Positions 5,971 to 6,266 of a DNA stretch of 6,266 nucleotides are shown piece after piece. Origin of the DNA: an uncultured Erysipelotrichaceae bacterium (lineage in GTDB: Bacteria; Bacillota_I; Bacilli_A; Acholeplasmatales; Anaeroplasmataceae). The stretch lies in contig CADBQV010000033.1 of the NCBI GenBank assembly GCA_902796895.1, forward strand, positions 1 through 6,266, given 5' to 3'. A model generated the notes under the pieces. That model was not told the origin of the DNA, ran no database searches, and worked only from the letters and a program-made list of their open reading frames with translations. Position 1 is the stretch's first letter. Every line of letters begins with the position of its first letter. A program made the position numbers and the translations under genes.

Positions 5971-6006
5971 AAAATATAAAAATAAAGTGGGATAGTTATA
6001 TCCCAC
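5971..6006 (-). terminator. Intrinsic terminator of the Rpn-like gene
   Basis: GTGGGATA (6006-5999) and TATCCCAC (5994-5987) form a perfect 8-bp stem with a four-base loop (TAAC). It is followed on the minus strand by a T-rich tail broken by a few A residues (5986-5971). It lies about 20 nt after the stop codon at 6027 and insulates the car promoter from upstream transcription. Confidence 0.88.
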
Positions 6007-6026
6007 ACAAATTAATTCGAAAAACA

Positions 6027-6266
6027 TTATTTGCTTAAAATAAAATTTATTTCTTCCTTATCCACTTCTAGTAATTTTGAAATCAAATCTACACTAGCAC
6101 CATTTTTATACATTGTTTTTATATTTGATTCATATGCTTCGGCCTTGCCTTCTGCTTTACCTTTTGCTTCTCCCAAAGCTATGCCCTCTTCTTTACCTAA
6201 TAGTATGCCTTCTTGTTTCCAATCTTGTTTTAATTCTTCTAATGCCTTACACATGTTTATGTCATC
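6027..6266 (-). CDS. C-terminal end of an Rpn-family (PD-(D/E)XK) nuclease / putative transposase, 5' part outside window
   Basis: The frame is open to the right edge (Asp-Asp-Ile-Asn precedes MCKALEEL), so the Met at 6252-6254 is most likely internal and the gene continues beyond the window. The 79 visible residues match the usual tail of Rpn/PD-(D/E)XK 'recombination-promoting nuclease' proteins. These have an (I/D)xMCKALEEL-like segment, then a charged helix of short Gly-Glu/Lys repeats (GKEEGIALGEAKGKAEGKAEA), then a small helical end with NGASVDLISKLLEVDKEEI. That end resembles the '(K/N)G.s.e.Ia..t....eeI' close of the family. The catalytic nuclease core is not in view, so activity cannot be judged. 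These proteins occur in multiple copies in many gut bacteria; RpnA-type members are DNA endonucleases that raise recombination. A terminator follows the stop. A chance match to another protein with a Gly-Lys-Glu coiled helix is the main alternative. Confidence 0.72.
   Translation of the reverse strand, partial: DDINMCKALEELKQDWKQEGILLGKEEGIALGEAKGKAEGKAEAYESNIKTMYKNGASVDLISKLLEVDKEEINFILSK

Overview
This is a low-GC window (roughly 25-30% GC by eye) that uses the standard genetic code, with Trp encoded by TGG. Every gene lies on the minus strand. Very AT-rich spacers, Gram-positive-style ribosome binding sites, a Firmicutes-like CarB, a diaminopimelate dehydrogenase and an Rpn-type nuclease tail suggest a gut-type Bacillota or a related AT-rich lineage (Erysipelotrichia/Clostridia-like). 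That placement is inference; no rRNA or other marker gene is present.

Layout in transcription order (right to left). (1) 6027-6266 is the 3' end of an Rpn-family (PD-(D/E)XK 'recombination-promoting nuclease') gene that continues past the right edge and ends at a clear hairpin/U-rich terminator (5971-6006). (2) About 350 bp without a protein gene (5674-6026) holds an A-tract region, a strong extended -10 promoter (5830-5858) and a leader of about 150 nt. The leader has two abutting hairpins, an antiterminator pairing and an intrinsic terminator just before carA, which is the architecture of transcription attenuation. (3) carA (4600-5673) and carB (1400-4600) overlap by one base and encode the two subunits of carbamoyl-phosphate synthase. 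(4) 966-1334 encodes a 122-residue four-helix membrane protein of unknown function. It may be read through from carB, but it also has its own candidate promoter, which closely resembles the car promoter. It ends at a near-symmetric terminator (911-948). (5) 1-797 is the N-terminal 265 residues of meso-diaminopimelate dehydrogenase (ddh), cut by the left edge.

Functionally, carAB makes carbamoyl phosphate for pyrimidines and arginine, and ddh makes meso-diaminopimelate for lysine and peptidoglycan. The two units appear independently transcribed. I see no mobile element, CRISPR array, tRNA or rRNA. The part most worth follow-up is the carA leader: it looks like a conditional terminator but lacks the PyrR-box consensus that normally controls pyrimidine genes in this part of the tree. 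Two other genes (ddh and the membrane protein) have inverted repeats placed unusually around their translation or transcription start sites.
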